A DNA stretch of 64,000 bases from contig NZ_CP024633.1 of NCBI RefSeq assembly GCF_004924335.1, forward strand, positions 3,596,001 through 3,660,000. Reading direction: 5' to 3'. The notes beneath the pieces were generated by a model. It saw nothing but the letters and a program-made list of their open reading frames with translations, did no database searches and was not told the DNA's origin. Position 1 is the stretch's first letter. Every line of letters begins with the position of its first letter. Position numbers and translations under genes: made by a program. Shown in pieces: positions 59,726-64,000 of this stretch. Source of the DNA: Mycobacteroides salmoniphilum (GTDB lineage: Bacteria > Actinomycetota > Actinomycetes > Mycobacteriales > Mycobacteriaceae).

Positions 59726-61002
59726 CTGCGATGAGCCACGTGGGCGAAGAGAGTCACGCACTGACGGAACAGGCTCCCCGTATGTCACCCGATTCCTACA
59801 AGAGTTCTGAATACATCGAGTTGGCCGAGCTGTACGGCGCACACAACTATGCGCCGTTACCGGTCGTCGCTCACCGCGCCGAGGGTGCCTGGATCGAGGA
59901 TGTGGACGGCAAGCGGTATCTCGATTGCCTGGCTGCCTACTCGGCGGTGAACTTCGGCCACGGGAACCCCGAGATCCTCGCGGCCGCACACGCACAGCTC
60001 GACACGGTGACCCTGGTGAGCAGGGCGTTTCATTCCGATCGTCTCGGCAGGTTCTGCCGCGATCTCGCCCGCCTCTGCGGCAAGGGCATGGTGCTGCCGA
60101 TGAACACCGGGGCCGAGGCCGTGGAGAGCGGCATCAAGGTCGCGCGCAAGTGGGGTACCGATGTCAAGGGAGTGCCTGCGGGACAAGCCAATATCGTGGT
60201 AGCACATAACAATTTCCACGGACGCACCATCAGCATCGTCAGCTTCTCCTCCGACGAGACGGCGCGCGGCGGGTTCGGCCCGTTCACTCCCGGGTTCCGC
60301 GTCGTGCCGTTCGGCGATATCGCCGCCCTGGCACGGGCGATCGACGACAACACCGTCGCAGTCCTGCTCGAGCCTATTCAGGGTGAGGCCGGCATCGTCA
60401 TCCCCCCCGACGATTACCTGCCCGCGGTCCGCACAATGTGCACCGAGAACAATGTCCTGTTCATCGCCGATGAGATTCAGGCCGGGCTCGCGCGTACCGG
60501 CAGGATCTTTGCGTGCGACCACTGGAACGTGGTCCCGGATGTGTACCTGCTGGGCAAGGCACTCGGTGGCGGCGTGGTCCCGGTCTCGGCCGTGGTCGCC
60601 GATACCGATGTGCTCGGCGTGCTGCATCCGGGCGAGCACGGTTCCACCTTCGGCGGTAATCCATTGGCCGCGGCTATCGGATCCACCGTCGTGGCAATCC
60701 TGGAGCGCGGTGAGTTCCAGCGCCGGGCAGCCGTTCTGGGCAGACACCTGCGAAGCCGTCTCGACGCCCTGATCGGCCATGGCGTCACCGAGGTGCGTTC
60801 GCTGGGGCTGTGGGCCGGGGTCGACATCGATCCGAATGTGGCAACCGGAAGACAAATCAGTCTGCGCATGGCAGAGTGTGGCGTCTTAGTGAAGGACACG
60901 CATGGCGCGACTCTCCGATTTGCACCACCCCTTGTCATCACCGAGGACGAAATCGATTGGGCGATAGACCAGTTCGCTGATGCGCTGGCCAATAGCCGAT
61001 AG
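59722..61002 (+). CDS. rocD: Ornithine aminotransferase, full length
   Basis: 426-residue class III PLP aminotransferase that converts ornithine and 2-oxoglutarate to glutamate semialdehyde and glutamate. Motifs are SAVNFGHGNPEILAAAHAQL, MNTGAEAVESGIKVARKWG, FIADEIQAGLARTG and the PLP-Lys segment VYLLGKALGGGVVPVSAV, then GEHGSTFGGNPLAAA. It is one intact frame, whereas M. tuberculosis H37Rv has it split as rocD1/rocD2. GTG 59722 overlaps the previous stop (GTGA). ATGs at 59731 and 59782 are alternatives. Confidence 0.94.
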   Translation: MTAMSHVGEESHALTEQAPRMSPDSYKSSEYIELAELYGAHNYAPLPVVAHRAEGAWIEDVDGKRYLDCLAAYSAVNFGHGNPEILAAAHAQLDTVTLVSRAFHSDRLGRFCRDLARLCGKGMVLPMNTGAEAVESGIKVARKWGTDVKGVPAGQANIVVAHNNFHGRTISIVSFSSDETARGGFGPFTPGFRVVPFGDIAALARAIDDNTVAVLLEPIQGEAGIVIPPDDYLPAVRTMCTENNVLFIADEIQAGLARTGRIFACDHWNVVPDVYLLGKALGGGVVPVSAVVADTDVLGVLHPGEHGSTFGGNPLAAAIGSTVVAILERGEFQRRAAVLGRHLRSRLDALIGHGVTEVRSLGLWAGVDIDPNVATGRQISLRMAECGVLVKDTHGATLRFAPPLVITEDEIDWAIDQFADALANSR

Positions 61003-61027
61003 GTTTCGCCCGGTCACAGGAGGCACT

Positions 61028-62503
61028 ATGGCACCCTCGTCACCCAGTCTTGCCCAGCAGCTGCTGCGCCGCCGTCCCACGTCCGGGGCGCCCACCGCGC
61101 ACGGCGCCGGTGGGCATCTGAGGCAGTCGATGGGAACATTCCAGCTGACCATGATCGGCGTCGGCGCCACGGTGGGCACCGGCATCTTCTTCATCCTGGC
61201 CGAATCCGTGCCCAAAGCGGGCCCCGCGGTGATGGTCTCATTCCTTGTCGCGGGTCTCGCCGCAGGACTCGCCGCACTCTGTTACGCCGAGTTGGCCTCC
61301 GCGGTACCGGTATCGGGATCCTCGTTCTCCTACGCGTACACCACCTTGGGCGAGCTGGCGGCGATGGTGGTGGCCGCCTGTCTGCTGCTGGAGTACGGCG
61401 TGTCAGCGGCCGCGGTAGCGGTGGGCTGGAGCCAGTATCTCGACAAGCTTTTGGTCAACGTCTTCGGAACACATCTGCCGCATGCGATCAGCGCCGCCCC
61501 CTGGGATAACGCCGATCCGGGGATGCCGCATGCCTGGCTCAACCTGCCCGCGGTGGTCCTCATCGTCATGTGCGCAATCCTTCTCATCCGCGGGACAAGT
61601 GAGTCCGCACTGGTGAACACGGTCATGGTGCTGCTCAAACTCGCCGTACTGACGGTGTTCGCGATCATCGCGTTCACCGCGTTTCAGGCGGGTAACTTCT
61701 CCGACTTCGCGCCGTTCGGCGTCAGCGGCATCGGCGCCGCGGCCGGGACAATCTTCTTCACCTATGTCGGGTTGGACACCGTGTCCACCGCCGGCGAGGA
61801 AGTGAAAGACCCGCAGCGGACCATGCCGCGCGCGCTCATCGCCGCGCTCCTGATTGTCACTGTCTTCTACCTCGTGGTGGCCCTGGCCGCATTGGGCGCA
61901 CAGCCGTGGAGGGAGTTCGAGGGTCAGTCCGCGGGCCTTGCCCTGATTCTGGATAAGGTCACCGGAAGCACCTCCGCCAGTACGTTCCTCGCGTTGGGGG
62001 CGGTCATTTCAATCTTCTCGATCACCCTCGTGTCGATGTACGGTCAAACCCGCATTCTCTTCGCCATCGGCCGCGACGGCCTGCTGCCTTCGGTCTTCGC
62101 GCAGGTCAACCCCCGCACGCTCACTCCGGTGAACAACACGATCATCGTCGCGATCGTCGTGGGCCTCATGGCCGCCTTCGTCCCCTTGAACAGCCTGGCG
62201 AACATGGTGTCGATCGGCACTCTCACGGCATTCATCGTGGTGTCCATCGGCGTCATCATTTTGCGGGTGCGAGAGCCCGAACTGCCGCGAGCCTTTCGTG
62301 TTCCCGGCTACCCGGTTACACCGGTCCTGTCCGTCATCGCCTGCGGCTACATTCTGTTCAGCCTGCCCTGGATCACCTGGATCGCATTCGGATCCTGGGT
62401 GGTCGTGGTGCTGGCGTTCTACCTGGTGTGGGGCCGACACCACAGCGCGCTGAACGACTCACCCAGCGACCCAGCCGAATTGATTGAGGAGCCGGTGCGA
62501 TGA
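61028..62503 (+). CDS. rocE: APC-family amino acid permease (RocE/CAT-like)
   Basis: 491 residues with twelve or more predicted helices. The N-terminus has LRQSMGTFQLTMIGVGATVG and TGIFFILAES, the helix-1 substrate loop of cationic amino acid transporters. FFTYVGLDTVSTAGEEVKDP is in the middle. Import of arginine or ornithine is inferred from the operon with rocD. The ATG at 61028 has AGGAGG 6 bp upstream; the earlier frame start lacks a ribosome site. Symbol by operon context; specificity unproven. Confidence 0.85.
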   Translation: MAPSSPSLAQQLLRRRPTSGAPTAHGAGGHLRQSMGTFQLTMIGVGATVGTGIFFILAESVPKAGPAVMVSFLVAGLAAGLAALCYAELASAVPVSGSSFSYAYTTLGELAAMVVAACLLLEYGVSAAAVAVGWSQYLDKLLVNVFGTHLPHAISAAPWDNADPGMPHAWLNLPAVVLIVMCAILLIRGTSESALVNTVMVLLKLAVLTVFAIIAFTAFQAGNFSDFAPFGVSGIGAAAGTIFFTYVGLDTVSTAGEEVKDPQRTMPRALIAALLIVTVFYLVVALAALGAQPWREFEGQSAGLALILDKVTGSTSASTFLALGAVISIFSITLVSMYGQTRILFAIGRDGLLPSVFAQVNPRTLTPVNNTIIVAIVVGLMAAFVPLNSLANMVSIGTLTAFIVVSIGVIILRVREPELPRAFRVPGYPVTPVLSVIACGYILFSLPWITWIAFGSWVVVVLAFYLVWGRHHSALNDSPSDPAELIEEPVR

Positions 62504-62552
62504 GGCCCCCACGTGTGGGTGGTACCCCCCGCTTGCGCGAAGAGCGTCAGAT

Positions 62553-64000
<1,448 letters not shown>

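Overview
The window is high-GC actinobacterial DNA and reads as the chromosome of a rapidly growing mycobacterium, most likely the Mycobacteroides abscessus/chelonae group (inferred from protein character and gene order, not from a search). Four things support this: a complete mycofactocin locus beside the S10 ribosomal operon, as in M. tuberculosis; rmlB-rmlC with an F420-type oxidoreductase beside infA; cutinase, SppA and TIGR00027-type methyltransferase genes among the ribosomal genes; and many genes that look leaderless.

Ribosomal backbone (minus strand, right to left). S10 operon: rpsJ-rplC-rplD-rplW-rplB-rpsS-rplV-rpsC-rplP-rpmC-rpsQ (41487-36148). Then rplN-rplX-rplE-rpsN (32446-30993), rpsH-rplF-rplR-rpsE-rpmD-rplO (24124-21451), secY-adk-map (11575-8896) and infA-rpmJ-rpsM-rpsK-rpsD (1727 to the left edge). 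This is the classic S10-spc-alpha order, cut into pieces by four accessory blocks.

Accessory blocks. 1933-8875: FAD monooxygenase, NfeD-like protein plus flotillin, F420-type oxidoreductase, rmlB-rmlC (dTDP-rhamnose for the cell wall) and a proline-rich DUF4190-type membrane protein. 11705-21336: secreted HAD phosphatase with a coupled unknown gene, methyltransferase, AI-2E family transporter, SppA protease, two related lipoproteins and a luciferase-like oxidoreductase. 24389-30892: secreted small protein, glutamate dehydrogenase, FG-GAP-like secreted protein, AT3/SGNH acyltransferase and esterase lipoprotein. 32673-36064: MFS transporter, cutinase and alpha/beta hydrolase.

Upstream of S10 (41860-49602): PNPOx-family oxidase, hotdog protein, cytochrome P450, thiolase-like protein and an ethanolamine module (permease, eutB, eutC). 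The module follows directly, on the same strand, the mycofactocin cluster mftA-B-C-D-E-F-G (56311-49664), with mftR divergent. Ethanolamine lyase makes acetaldehyde, and mycofactocin is the redox cofactor of mycobacterial alcohol/aldehyde oxidation, so the arrangement suggests a functional link. To the right are a ferredoxin reductase, an Lrp-regulated arginine/ornithine cluster (DDAH-like, rocD, permease), a tandem universal stress protein and a truncated SDR that resembles the mycofactocin-coupled family.

At least thirteen accessory genes have a TANNNT -10 hexamer ending 6-7 nt before the start codon, which predicts leaderless mRNAs; this also settles several start choices. No transposase, prophage, tRNA, rRNA or CRISPR array was seen.
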